Positions 10,099-18,587 of a stretch of 64,000 nt of DNA are shown one piece after another (position 1 is the first letter of the stretch; each line of letters begins with the position of its first letter). The notes below the pieces were generated by a model. The model searched no databases. It was given only the letters and a program-made list of their open reading frames with translations, and was not told the origin of the DNA. Position numbers and translations under genes: made by a program. The stretch is from Sneathiella sedimenti. GTDB lineage: Bacteria; Pseudomonadota; Alphaproteobacteria; Sneathiellales; Sneathiellaceae. Location: NCBI RefSeq assembly GCF_017313765.1, contig NZ_JAFLNC010000005.1:248001-312000 (forward strand). Reading direction: 5' to 3'.

Positions 10099-10127
10099 TT
10101 GACGCAGCATAGGAACCTTTGTAGAAC
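10099..10127 (+). promoter_or_regulatory. lexA promoter with SOS operator (GAAC-N7-GAAC)
   Basis: Directly seen: a perfect GAAC-N7-GAAC direct repeat at 10113-10127, the reverse complement of GTTC-N7-GTTC, which is the established LexA operator of Alphaproteobacteria. It overlaps a candidate promoter, TTGACG (10099-10104), 17-bp spacer, TAGAAC (10122-10127), so bound LexA would cover the -10. It lies 45 bp before the lexA start codon chosen here. LexA autorepression is the expected outcome. The operator is strong; the exact -10 is less sure. Confidence 0.88.
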
Positions 10128-10171
10128 ATTTAACTAATGTTTTTGATTTGTTCTTTACGGTGGATTATCAT

Positions 10172-10900
10172 ATGCTGACCAAAAAACAGCACCAGCTCCT
10201 TCTTTACATCCACGAGTGCCTTGAAACCCGGGGGGTTTCGCCTTCTTTCGATGAAATGAAGGAAGCCCTTGATTTAAAATCAAAATCCGGCATCCACCGA
10301 TTAATTACAGGTTTAACTGAACGCGGCTTTATCCGTCGCCTGCCCCATCGCGCGCGGGCGCTTGAAGTGTTGAAACTCCCCGACGACCTGAAAAATCGCA
10401 TTGCTGCGAACGAGCAGGGCGCCGAGGCGGCCAATGCGCCCAATCTGGTCGAGGTTAATTTTGGACAAGATAAAGAGGCCGCAAAAGAAATTGTCACGCC
10501 CGATCTGGTTGAAGACGGATCGCTCTCCCTCCCGCTGTACGGACGGATTGCCGCTGGTACGGCGATTGAGGCATTAAGTGATCCTAGCAGTTTCGTGAAC
10601 GTGCCGGCGGGCATGATCGGAATGGGGCGCCATTACTGCCTGGAAGTTGCCGGTGATTCGATGATCGATGTTGGTATTCTTGACGGTGATACGGTTATCA
10701 TCCGCGAAAGCGAAACCGCGGAAAATGGGAAAATTGTTGTCGCCTTGATCGATGATAATGAGGTAACCCTCAAAAGGCTGCGGCGCAAAGGCGGGTCCAT
10801 CGCCCTTGAAGCAGCGAATCCGGCCTATGAAACCCGCATCTTCGGGCCCGACCGGGTCAAGGTGCAGGGACATCTGGTCGGGCTTTTCCGGCAATATTAG
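10172..10900 (+). CDS. lexA: SOS repressor LexA (self-cleaving)
   Basis: Repressor of the DNA-damage response; RecA filaments trigger self-cleavage. The 242 residues have an N-terminal winged helix-turn-helix ([20 protein letters not shown] onward, recognition region near [14 protein letters not shown]), a linker, and the S24-type protease domain. In that domain the Ala128-Gly129 cleavage site lies in GRIAAGTAI, with the nucleophile in AGDSMIDVG (Ser163) and the general base in EVTLKRLRR (Lys201). I start at the ATG at 10172 because GGTGG precedes it and the family begins MLTKKQ; an in-frame start 24 bases upstream adds a non-conserved MFFTVDYH. It is convergent with comEC, 12 bp apart. Confidence 0.97.
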   Translation: MLTKKQHQLLLYIHECLETRGVSPSFDEMKEALDLKSKSGIHRLITGLTERGFIRRLPHRARALEVLKLPDDLKNRIAANEQGAEAANAPNLVEVNFGQDKEAAKEIVTPDLVEDGSLSLPLYGRIAAGTAIEALSDPSSFVNVPAGMIGMGRHYCLEVAGDSMIDVGILDGDTVIIRESETAENGKIVVALIDDNEVTLKRLRRKGGSIALEAANPAYETRIFGPDRVKVQGHLVGLFRQY

Positions 10901-10933
10901 GATCAACGCCTCTTAGTTCGATCCTGTTGCCGG
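10888..10933. repeat. Nested inverted repeat across the lexA/comEC 3' ends
   Basis: Two nested perfect arms: CCGGCAA (10888-10894) with TTGCCGG (10927-10933), and inside them AGGATC (10899-10904) with GATCCT (10920-10925). The structure spans the 12-bp gap between the convergent genes and runs into the last codons of both. It could act as a shared bidirectional stop or RNA 3' stabiliser. No U-run follows on either strand, so a classical intrinsic terminator is not shown. Confidence 0.6.
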
Positions 10934-13009
10934 GTTATGCCGGTAGCGATCCGGCACCCAAGGCCGATTTCCCCGCACGTCATTGGTCGTTTCCAACAGT
11001 ATGTTCCCGTTCGGGTCCAAATAAAGGCTATGTGCGCCGCGCCGCCAGAGATCAAACTTATCTATGACCAGTCGAGCGCGAGTGCAATTATCCGGCGCGG
11101 GAACGCGGCTGACGATAATGTCCGCACGGCGACAATCCATCTCAACCCCTTCCGTGGTTTCCGGAAAGGCGATCAATTCCCCCGTACGCCGCAATACACA
11201 GCCGAACGGATCACAGGCAAGGCGCGAGGGCGGATCCTCTACCCTATCCGGCCCCATGACAAGTCGCCAACGTTGCGCCTCAAACCGGTCGGCCCGCTGA
11301 CTGGAATAGAAGGTCTCTCCCGTCTCGGTCTTCAGGGCATAAAGATTACCGCTTTCCGAGATCAGAATATCCGGCGATCTATTGGCTAAAAATGTCAGCG
11401 TCAGTACCGCCAGCATCGGCAGGGCGAGCCAGCGGACAGACTGCCGCCAGATTATAAACCACAACCCGATAACCGTGATCCCGATCAGCTGTAATTCGGA
11501 AAAGGTGCCGGTGTGCAGCACCGCGTTCGGCAGGGCGGCCGTCTCCCGCGCCACCCAAAGGATAAGGTCAATCCCGCTTCCAACAATGGAGAGGGGAAAA
11601 CTCAAGCCGACGGAATAGCCAATAAAGGACAGGATAACGCCCGGCATGACCCAGAGGCCCATGATCGGTACCGCAAACAAGTTGGCAACAAGGCTGTATG
11701 TCGCCACCTGCCCGAAATGATAGAGGGCAAAGGGCGCCGTCGCCAGCCCGGCCACAAGCGAGGTCAGGATAATGCCAAGAATATAGGCCAGGCCACGCCG
11801 GATTATACCGCCGCTGCGCGCGAAACGGGAGAGCTTCGGTCCCAACTGCTCATACAGCGATATCAGGGCGAATACGGCGGCGAACGACATCTGGAAACTG
11901 GCGCTCACCAGGCTCTCCGGAAATAACAACAATATGATCACCGCGGCAAGAGCGACCATCCTCAGGGACAGCGCGGTTCGGTCAAAGCATATGGCGATGA
12001 AAAGGGCAGCAATCATGATAAAGGCGCGAATGGCGGAAACACTCATCCCGCTCACGAACAGATATCCCGCTAGGCCGATCAACGCGACAATGGCCGCGAA
12101 TTTCTTGACCGGATAGTAAAGGGCGACATAGGGCGACAGCACCAGCAGAAACCGTACGGCGAAAAAGATCAGACCGCCGATCATCCCCATATGCATGCCC
12201 GAAATGGCGAGCAGATGGGCGAGACCGGAAAACCGCATGTCATCGAGCTGATCTTCCGGAATTGCCGCCTTGTCACCGGTCATGATGGCAATAGCAAAGC
12301 CGGCACTTTCGGACGATGCATTGGAGAGAACAAAATCGGCAATATTGGCGCGCACTTCCGCCGAAAGGCTTCGGAGCCGAGAAAGCAGGCTATGGTTCTG
12401 CCCGACCACCTCAAATGCACTAATGCTATAGCCGACGGCTCCAATTGACTGAAAATAGGATCGACGCTGGAAATCATAGGCGCCGGGATAGGCTGGCTCC
12501 GGCGGTGGCAGCAGAACCGCCTTAACCTTGACGATCTCTCCCGGACTGATGTCCTGAAAATTGGTCCGGGACGACAACCGGATATAGGCAAGAGCGGGGA
12601 CGCGATCTGCTCTCGCGAACCGGATGTCTCCAAGCAGGAACCTTGCGGAGTTGATACCGGTCGATTTTTCCAGAATGCGACCAGTCAGTTCCGTCACCTG
12701 CTTCTTCTGCAATATGGGCGCCGCGACAATCTCTGAGCGCAGAAGTGCCACTGAAAATCCTAGGGAGACAAGGAACACCGCCCCAAGAAACAGGCGAAGC
12801 CCGGCCAGCCGGCTTTCTCTTAGCGCAAATAGCAAAATGGCGAGGAAACCGGGTAAAATCAGCCAAGGTAAGCCGGGTTCAAAGAGAAGCGTGAAATAAA
12901 GAGCAATGCCACCCCCGATCAGTGCCGGGAACCACAGGAACCAGCGCGCCCGGTCGCGGCGAAACTGATCCGCCAAATTGTCATGGCCTGTCGGGCCCGA
13001 AAAGATCAT
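10913..13009 (-). CDS. comEC: ComEC/Rec2 family DNA uptake channel protein
   Basis: Inner-membrane protein of the ComEC/Rec2 family, which moves one strand of transforming DNA into the cytoplasm. The 698 residues have an N-terminal membrane pair and DUF4131-type extracytoplasmic domain (to about 220), then the multi-pass Competence domain with SGMHMGMIGGLIFF, SAIRAFIM and a run of membrane helices to about residue 540. The C-terminal 140 residues are soluble but show none of the HxHxDH metal ligands of the metallo-beta-lactamase domain found in Bacillus ComEC. They carry CDPFGCVLRR and VIDKFDLWRRGAHSLYL, as in many alphaproteobacterial relatives. No other competence gene is nearby. Confidence 0.88.
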   Translation of the reverse strand: MIFSGPTGHDNLADQFRRDRARWFLWFPALIGGGIALYFTLLFEPGLPWLILPGFLAILLFALRESRLAGLRLFLGAVFLVSLGFSVALLRSEIVAAPILQKKQVTELTGRILEKSTGINSARFLLGDIRFARADRVPALAYIRLSSRTNFQDISPGEIVKVKAVLLPPPEPAYPGAYDFQRRSYFQSIGAVGYSISAFEVVGQNHSLLSRLRSLSAEVRANIADFVLSNASSESAGFAIAIMTGDKAAIPEDQLDDMRFSGLAHLLAISGMHMGMIGGLIFFAVRFLLVLSPYVALYYPVKKFAAIVALIGLAGYLFVSGMSVSAIRAFIMIAALFIAICFDRTALSLRMVALAAVIILLLFPESLVSASFQMSFAAVFALISLYEQLGPKLSRFARSGGIIRRGLAYILGIILTSLVAGLATAPFALYHFGQVATYSLVANLFAVPIMGLWVMPGVILSFIGYSVGLSFPLSIVGSGIDLILWVARETAALPNAVLHTGTFSELQLIGITVIGLWFIIWRQSVRWLALPMLAVLTLTFLANRSPDILISESGNLYALKTETGETFYSSQRADRFEAQRWRLVMGPDRVEDPPSRLACDPFGCVLRRTGELIAFPETTEGVEMDCRRADIIVSRVPAPDNCTRARLVIDKFDLWRRGAHSLYLDPNGNILLETTNDVRGNRPWVPDRYRHNPATGSN

Positions 13010-13126
13010 GGCTCGCGCCTTCCAACGGCATACTTGCCCTCTGCCGAGACACAGGGTACAAATGCCTGCTTTTTAATGATCATCCGGATCAAATTTATAA
13101 CTGAACGAATTGCAAAGTAAATTCTT

Positions 13127-14530
13127 ATGACTGTCGTAACCCGTTTCGCCCCTTCCCCGACTGGATTTCTGCATATTGGCGGTGCCCGCACGGCGTTGTT
13201 CAACTGGCTGTATGCGCGCCATCACGAAGGCAAATTCCTGCTTCGCATCGAGGATACCGACCGGGAGAGATCCACGGACGAGGCGATCGAAGCGATATTT
13301 GACGGTATGAAATGGCTTGGCCTGGATTGGGATGAGGAGCCCGTGTTCCAGTTTTCCCGACGTGACCGCCATGCAGAAATTGCACGTCAACTGATTGACG
13401 AGGGCAAGGCTTATTACTGCTACGCCTCCAAGGAGGAGCTTGCGGACATGCGCGAGACCGCCCGGGCGGAAGGGCGCCCTCCTGTCTATGACGGACGCTG
13501 GCGCGATCGCGATCCGTCGGAGGCGCCGGCAGGCGTCGACCCGGTTGTCCGGTTCAAATCCCCGAATGAAGGCGTCACGGTTGTACATGACCTGGTGCAG
13601 GGCGACGTGACGTTCGCCAATGAACAGCTGGACGACATGATCCTGTTGCGCGCAGACGGCACACCGACCTATATGCTGTCCGTTGTTGTCGATGATTATG
13701 ATATGGGCGTTACGGACATTATCCGCGGGGACGATCACCTCACCAATGCGGCGCGGCAGAAGCAGCTCATAGAAGCCATCGGCTGGCCAGTTCCCAATCA
13801 CTCCCATATTCCCCTGATTCACGGCCCGGATGGCGCGAAATTATCGAAACGCCATGGGGCGCTTGGCGTAGAAGCCTACCGGGATATGGGCTACCTGCCG
13901 GAGGCCCTCCGGAACTACCTGCTTCGGCTCGGCTGGTCGCATGGAGATGATGAAGTGATCTCCACCGAGCAGGCAATCGAATGGTTTAACCTTGAAAATA
14001 TTGGAAAATCAGCAGCTCGCTTTGATTTTGCCAAACTTGAAAACCTGAATGGCCTCTATATCCGGAATGCCGACGACGCCTATCTGACAAGTCTGGTTGC
14101 CCCAATACTGGCCAAAAATACCGGTCAAGAGATATCTTCTAATCAACTGAAATTAATAGAAAAAGCCATGAACGGCTTGAAAGAACGCGCAAAATCTGTA
14201 AACTCCCTCGCAGAGAGTTCCTTGTTTCTGATTGCCGAGCGACCGCTTGCGCTGGATGACAAAGCCAAAAGCCTGATTACCGAAGAGGCGAGCGCAGTTC
14301 TAATGCGGCTGGCGGACCGTTTGGAGGCGCTTGAGCAGTGGAATCCGGAGACAGTCGAGGAAGCCGTTCGCGCGGCGGCCGAGGCGGAAAATCTCAAGTT
14401 AGGAAAAATTGCACAGCCTTTGCGGGCTGCGTTGACTGGAACCACGGTTTCACCCGGTATTTTTGACGTCCTGAACGTCCTAGGCCGGGAACAGTCCATC
14501 GGACGTATCCGGGACGTGCGTTCGGATTAA
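13127..14530 (+). CDS. gltX: Glutamyl-tRNA synthetase
   Basis: Class I aminoacyl-tRNA synthetase charging tRNA-Glu (and in alphaproteobacteria often tRNA-Gln for later amidation). The 467 residues include the HIGH-type motif in [19 protein letters not shown] (HIGG, 16-19), [12 protein letters not shown], and the KMSKS-type motif [11 protein letters not shown] (238-242), followed by the helical anticodon-binding domain. Many alphaproteobacteria carry two gltX copies; which tRNAs this copy charges cannot be read from the sequence. It is divergent from comEC across 117 bp and followed by a terminator-like hairpin before gltA. Confidence 0.97.
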   Translation: MTVVTRFAPSPTGFLHIGGARTALFNWLYARHHEGKFLLRIEDTDRERSTDEAIEAIFDGMKWLGLDWDEEPVFQFSRRDRHAEIARQLIDEGKAYYCYASKEELADMRETARAEGRPPVYDGRWRDRDPSEAPAGVDPVVRFKSPNEGVTVVHDLVQGDVTFANEQLDDMILLRADGTPTYMLSVVVDDYDMGVTDIIRGDDHLTNAARQKQLIEAIGWPVPNHSHIPLIHGPDGAKLSKRHGALGVEAYRDMGYLPEALRNYLLRLGWSHGDDEVISTEQAIEWFNLENIGKSAARFDFAKLENLNGLYIRNADDAYLTSLVAPILAKNTGQEISSNQLKLIEKAMNGLKERAKSVNSLAESSLFLIAERPLALDDKAKSLITEEASAVLMRLADRLEALEQWNPETVEEAVRAAAEAENLKLGKIAQPLRAALTGTTVSPGIFDVLNVLGREQSIGRIRDVRSD

Positions 14531-14587
14531 GGCCGAATGCTTCAGGGCGCAGAAGTACCGACGAGAATATCGTCACATAAAAATGGG

Positions 14588-14609
14588 AAATTCCACCCGG
14601 AATTTTTTT
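14588..14609 (+). terminator. Candidate intrinsic terminator after gltX
   Basis: Perfect 7-bp stem AAATTCC (14588-14594) with GGAATTT (14599-14605), 4-base loop ACCC, directly followed by four further T residues. It sits 57 bp after the gltX stop and 48 bp before gltA. The stem has only two G-C pairs, so termination may be partial. Confidence 0.5.
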
Positions 14610-14657
14610 GTAAATACGGGCGCGACAAAGCCTGAAAAACGAAAAGGAAGTGGATGA

Positions 14658-15965
14658 ATGAGTAGCTCTACCGTTACTGGCAATGTCACCCTGTCCGAAG
14701 GGTCGGACAAAAATACGCTAAGCCTGCCGCTAATTGCGGGCACGGTTGGGCCGTCTGTCATAGACGTGCGCAAACTATATGCCGATACCGGGCATTTCAC
14801 CTATGATCCAGGCTTCACCTCGACAGCCTCCTGCGATTCCGCGATTACCTATATCGATGGTGACCAGGGCATCCTGATGCATCGCGGCTACAAGATTGAG
14901 GAACTGGCCGAAAAAAGTGACTTTATGGAAGTCTGCTATCTGTTGCTGAAGGGGGAACTCCCCAACGTTGAGCAGAAGAACAAGTTCACGCACGACATCA
15001 CTTATCACACCATGCTGCATGAACAGCTGACCCAGTTCTACCGCGGTTTCCGGCGCGACGCGCATCCGATGGCCGTTATGGTCGGTGTTGTTGGCGCGCT
15101 TTCCGCCTTCTATCATGACAGTACCGATATAACTGACCCGAAACAGCGCATGATTGCAAGCTATCGCCTGATTGCGAAAATGCCGACGATTGCGGCCATG
15201 GCCTATAAATACTCCGTTGGTCAGCCCTTTATCTATCCAAGCAATGAACTGTCCTATGCGGAAAACTTTTTGCACATGACGTTCAGCGTTCCCGCAGAAC
15301 GGTACAAGCTGTCCCCGACCATCGCCCGCGCCATGGACCGGATTTTCATCCTTCATGCGGATCATGAGCAGAATGCCTCCACCTCGACGGTGCGTCTTGC
15401 CGGTTCCTCCGGGGCCAACCCGTTTGCCTGCATCGCGGCCGGTATCGCCTGTCTCTGGGGCCCGGCGCATGGCGGCGCGAACGAAGCCGTGCTCACCATG
15501 CTCAATGAAATCGGCAGTGTTGACCGGGTTCAGGAATATATCGCCAAGGCAAAGGACAAGAACGACCCGTTCCGCCTGATGGGCTTTGGTCACCGGGTCT
15601 ATAAAAACTACGACCCGCGCGCCAAGGTAATGCAGCAGACCTGCTATGAAGTTCTTGACGAACTCGGCATCAAGGATGAGCCGATGCTCAAGCTGGCAAT
15701 GGAGCTGGAGAAAATCGCGCTCGAAGATCCGTATTTCATCGAGAAGAAGCTCTTCCCGAACGTCGACTTCTATTCCGGAATCATCCTGCAGGCACTTGGC
15801 TTCCCGACAAGCATGTTCACCGTGCTGTTCGCCCTCGCCCGCACAGTCGGCTGGGTGGCACAGTGGAACGAAATGATGGAAGATCCGTCTCAGAAAATCG
15901 GACGTCCGCGCCAGCTTTACACAGGCTATACCGAACGCTCCTATGTTGAACTGAACAAACGGTAA
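14658..15965 (+). CDS. gltA: Citrate synthase (type II, hexameric bacterial form)
   Basis: Condenses oxaloacetate and acetyl-CoA to citrate, the entry of the TCA cycle. The 435 residues match the NADH-sensitive proteobacterial form: N-terminal beta domain ([20 protein letters not shown]), [49 protein letters not shown] and a C-terminal [13 protein letters not shown]. The start is the ATG at 14658 with AAGGAAG at 14644-14650; an overlapping ATG at 14654 is in another frame. A small membrane protein gene begins 4 bp after its stop. Confidence 0.98.
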   Translation: MSSSTVTGNVTLSEGSDKNTLSLPLIAGTVGPSVIDVRKLYADTGHFTYDPGFTSTASCDSAITYIDGDQGILMHRGYKIEELAEKSDFMEVCYLLLKGELPNVEQKNKFTHDITYHTMLHEQLTQFYRGFRRDAHPMAVMVGVVGALSAFYHDSTDITDPKQRMIASYRLIAKMPTIAAMAYKYSVGQPFIYPSNELSYAENFLHMTFSVPAERYKLSPTIARAMDRIFILHADHEQNASTSTVRLAGSSGANPFACIAAGIACLWGPAHGGANEAVLTMLNEIGSVDRVQEYIAKAKDKNDPFRLMGFGHRVYKNYDPRAKVMQQTCYEVLDELGIKDEPMLKLAMELEKIALEDPYFIEKKLFPNVDFYSGIILQALGFPTSMFTVLFALARTVGWVAQWNEMMEDPSQKIGRPRQLYTGYTERSYVELNKR

Positions 15966-15969
15966 TCAC

Positions 15970-16173
15970 ATGAGCGGTGTCTCGCGCAGCAGCAAAAATA
16001 TAGCACCTTCGGTTCCGACCGAAGGTGCAAAGCATGCGAGACGACTCTATTTGAAAGCGGCGAACGATAATCGGGCGCCGCTTTTTTATCGCCTCAAGAA
16101 ACTATCCATGATTCTTCTGCCTGCGGCCATGCTGATTTTCTTTGCCGCCGCTTGGTATTTTGGCAGCAACTAG
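15970..16173 (+). CDS. Small hypothetical membrane protein downstream of gltA
   Basis: A 67-residue ORF starting 4 bp after the gltA stop, so translation could be coupled. The N-terminal half is polar and basic; then comes LKAANDNRAPL, an 'AANDN' element that recurs in short alphaproteobacterial proteins, and one C-terminal membrane segment (about residues 46-64) ending in YFGSN. No strong ribosome site is visible. A terminator hairpin begins at its last codons, which fits the 3' gene of a gltA transcript. The 5' part of the ORF also forms a strong nested RNA hairpin. Function unknown; it could instead be untranslated 3' sequence. Confidence 0.5.
   Translation: MSGVSRSSKNIAPSVPTEGAKHARRLYLKAANDNRAPLFYRLKKLSMILLPAAMLIFFAAAWYFGSN
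15979..16042. repeat. Nested inverted repeat just after gltA
   Basis: Inner perfect 11-bp stem GCACCTTCGGT (16003-16013) with ACCGAAGGTGC (16018-16028), loop TCCG, enclosed by outer arms GTCTCGC (15979-15985) and GCGAGAC (16036-16042). No U-run follows. It lies inside the 5' part of the small ORF, so it may mask that ORF or protect the gltA mRNA 3' end; both are inference. Confidence 0.7.
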
Positions 16174-16186
16174 GCTGCTACTTTTT
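16163..16186 (+). terminator. Intrinsic terminator of the gltA transcript
   Basis: Stem GCAGC (16163-16167) with GCTGC (16174-16178), 6-base loop, followed after TAC by five T residues (16182-16186). The stop codon of the small ORF lies in the loop, and the hairpin touches the convergent gloA stop. Confidence 0.6.
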
Positions 16187-16588
16187 CTCTATCAACTCGA
16201 TTTTGTAGCCGTCCGGATCCTCGATAAAAGCAATGACGGATGTGCCGTGTTTCATCGGCCCTGGCGGCCGCGGGATTTTCACCCCTTTTGCTTCCAGCTT
16301 CTCACAAATCCCGTAGATATCCTGAACCCCAAGCGCGAGATGGCCAAAACCATTGCCCAGATCATAGGGTTCTTCCTGATCCCAGTTATGGGTCAGCTCA
16401 ATGACCGTATTTTCCTTTTCATCCCCATATCCGACAAAGGCCAGAGTGAATTTCCCGCCCGGAAAATCAGACTTGCGCAAGACCTTCATTTCCAGATTAT
16501 TGACATAGAAATCCAGGGATTTATCGAGATCTTTCACCCGGATCATCGTATGCAGCATTCTGAAATTGCTGTCGCTGTTACCACTCAT
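16178..16588 (-). CDS. gloA: Lactoylglutathione lyase (glyoxalase I)
   Basis: Converts the methylglyoxal-glutathione hemithioacetal to S-lactoylglutathione; cytosolic metalloenzyme. The 136 residues contain MLHTMIRVKDLDKSLDFY, FVGYGDEKENTVIELTHNWD, GHLALGV and FIEDPDGYKIELIEKK. The four expected metal ligands are present at His13, Glu64, His83 and Glu131. I start at the ATG at 16588, one base after the lpxB stop with AAGGAA inside lpxB; an upstream in-frame TTG would add six residues. It is the last gene of the long rpsB-to-gloA run. Confidence 0.96.
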   Translation of the reverse strand: MSGNSDSNFRMLHTMIRVKDLDKSLDFYVNNLEMKVLRKSDFPGGKFTLAFVGYGDEKENTVIELTHNWDQEEPYDLGNGFGHLALGVQDIYGICEKLEAKGVKIPRPPGPMKHGTSVIAFIEDPDGYKIELIEKK

Positions 16589-16589
16589 G

Positions 16590-17753
16590 TTATCTATTCC
16601 TTGCAATGAGTTTCAGGATAATATCTGCCGCCCGCGCCCCGGGAGCCGCGTCGCCCTCGCCCAACTGTAACATGGCCTCTTCATAGGAAACAATCTGCTG
16701 CGCCCGCTTTTCCTCAGACTGGAAAAGCTCCGCGAGTGACCGGGACAAATTTTCAGCCCGGCAGTTTTCCAGGATATGTTCCGGCACAGCCTCTCGTTTG
16801 AGAAGGATATTAACGAGGTTGACGTGATCGAGCTTGACGGCACGGCGCGCTATCATGGCGGTTATGGGGTTCATCCGGTAGGCGATAACGCTCGGCAGCC
16901 TAGCAAGCGCCAATTCCAGGGCGACAGTGCCGGAAGCGGCGAGAGCAACATCTGACGCGGCCATCGCGTCAAATTTCTCGACCTCTCCGTCAACAATAAG
17001 CAGTTCCACCTCCCAGGTCGCGGTTTCGGTGCGCACAATGTCGCCCGCCCGGCCGATAACTGGTACAACCAACCGGACCGCGCCGATGTCGGCCTGCAAC
17101 TGCGCCACTGCCTCCTTGAATATTGGAAGTAGCCGTGTCGCCTCCCCGCGTCGGCTGCCCGGCAGCAGCATCAACAGCTTCTCTTCCGCGCCGATGCCAT
17201 GGCGTTCCCGGAACGCTGGTCCGTTTCCTTTGTCTGCCCCGGTTTCAATCACCGAATGGCCGACGAAACTCGCCGGCAACCCTTCTGCGTCGAAATAGGG
17301 CGGCTCGAACGGAAGCAAGGTTAGAAGGTGATCGTACAACGCGGCCACTTTTTTGGCCCGGCCCGGGCGCCAGGCCCAGACCGACGGCGCCACATAATGC
17401 ACCTTGGGAAAGGAGCTTCCGGCCAGCTTGCGTGCAACGCGAAAGCTGAAATCAGGAGCATCAACGGAAATAAAAATATCCGGATTCAGGCGTTTGACTT
17501 CCGCCGCCGTCTGATCGATGCGTTTCAGGAGCGTCGGCAACCGGGGCAGAACCTCGAACAGGCCCATCACGCTGAGTTCTTCCATGGGAAAAAGGCTTTC
17601 AAGCCCTTCCGCCGCCATCAGCGGACCACCAACGCCAAAAAACTCAACGTCAGGCGCCTTTTCCTTCAGGCCCGACATAAGCCGTGCCGCAAGCGCATCA
17701 CCGGAGGGTTCTCCTGCCAGAATAAATATCCGGCGATGGCCGTTGACATTCAT
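16590..17753 (-). CDS. lpxB: Lipid-A-disaccharide synthase
   Basis: Glycosyltransferase (GT19) joining UDP-2,3-diacylglucosamine to lipid X in lipid A synthesis; peripheral inner-membrane enzyme. The 387 residues begin with FILAGEPSGDALAARLM and continue with FFGVGGPLM, SVDAPDFSFRVARKL, HYVAPSVWAWRPGRAKKV, LLPGSRRGEATRLLP and the late ASGTVALELAL UDP-sugar region. The start overlaps the lpxI stop by four bases. It follows lpxI, the enzyme that makes its lipid X substrate. Confidence 0.97.
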   Translation of the reverse strand: MNVNGHRRIFILAGEPSGDALAARLMSGLKEKAPDVEFFGVGGPLMAAEGLESLFPMEELSVMGLFEVLPRLPTLLKRIDQTAAEVKRLNPDIFISVDAPDFSFRVARKLAGSSFPKVHYVAPSVWAWRPGRAKKVAALYDHLLTLLPFEPPYFDAEGLPASFVGHSVIETGADKGNGPAFRERHGIGAEEKLLMLLPGSRRGEATRLLPIFKEAVAQLQADIGAVRLVVPVIGRAGDIVRTETATWEVELLIVDGEVEKFDAMAASDVALAASGTVALELALARLPSVIAYRMNPITAMIARRAVKLDHVNLVNILLKREAVPEHILENCRAENLSRSLAELFQSEEKRAQQIVSYEEAMLQLGEGDAAPGARAADIILKLIARNR

Positions 17754-18577
17754 TCTGATATTCTCTGCGAGTCGAGCCCAACCACAAAGAGCCCTGCTTC
17801 ATCCGCACGGCGTAGGGTTTCCTTGAGGTCGAGAACAAGCGTCAGCCCTGCTTCAACCGCAATTCCCCGCAAATGCGCCTGAGCCGCAAGCGAGACTGTT
17901 TCCGGGCCAATTGTCGGCATATCCGCCGCTAGCTCCTGCCCGGGCTTGGACAGCTTGACGAGGACGCCCGCCGGTTCATCCCAGGCGAACTCGGATGAAC
18001 GTATCAACAGTTTATCCGTTCCCTCCGCTGCCTCGACTGCCAGCACATAGCCATCCCGGATAATCGCGGCCTGTCCGATATCAAGCGCACCCACAGCCTT
18101 CACGATGCGGATACCAGCGGTGATGTCTGTCTCGTCTCGCGCCGTCGGGATAACCTTGCCAAGACGCCCCGCCGGAACCAGCAGGTCACTCGCCAGTTCA
18201 TGTACGCCAACGACAGTGAAGCCTTTTTCCTTCAGGTAGGTGGTGATGGCCCGCATCAGGCCGTCATCCCCCTTGCGCACCGCCCCTGTAATCCGGCCGA
18301 GGAGTTTCATCCCTTCCATATCCGGCACGAGGTTTTTCAGGTCAGGACGCTTTACGGGGCCTGCCAGCGTGATATGCGTGCAGTTTTCCCGCGCGAGGGC
18401 TTTCAGGAAGCGCCCGACCTTTGTTATTCGGATCACCTCGTGAGGAAATTCGGCATATTGCGAAGGTTCAGCTTCCCCTTCGACCAGCAGAAGATATGGC
18501 GTCTCCCCCCGCGCCCGTAGGGTTGAGGCAAGCGCAAGCGGCAGGCTGCCGCTTCCGGCTATGATGCCAATACGCAT
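17750..18577 (-). CDS. lpxI: UDP-2,3-diacylglucosamine pyrophosphatase LpxI
   Basis: Hydrolyses UDP-2,3-diacylglucosamine to lipid X and UMP. LpxI (formerly DUF1009) is the unrelated alphaproteobacterial replacement of LpxH. The 275 residues begin MRIGIIAGSGSLPLALA and include GPVKRPDLKNL, KGDDGLMRAITTYLKEKGF and the C-terminal AEAGLTLVLD-like region seen as VEAGLTLVLDLKET. I start at the ATG at 18577, 10 bp after the lpxA stop; in-frame extensions reach 18625 but would overlap lpxA and are not conserved in style. Placement between lpxA and lpxB supports the function. Confidence 0.93.
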   Translation of the reverse strand: MRIGIIAGSGSLPLALASTLRARGETPYLLLVEGEAEPSQYAEFPHEVIRITKVGRFLKALARENCTHITLAGPVKRPDLKNLVPDMEGMKLLGRITGAVRKGDDGLMRAITTYLKEKGFTVVGVHELASDLLVPAGRLGKVIPTARDETDITAGIRIVKAVGALDIGQAAIIRDGYVLAVEAAEGTDKLLIRSSEFAWDEPAGVLVKLSKPGQELAADMPTIGPETVSLAAQAHLRGIAVEAGLTLVLDLKETLRRADEAGLFVVGLDSQRISE

Positions 18578-18587
18578 CACCGTTGCG

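Noticed and set aside
14775-15593. 272-codon minus-strand ORF opposite gltA
   Set aside because: Shadow of conserved citrate synthase sequence.
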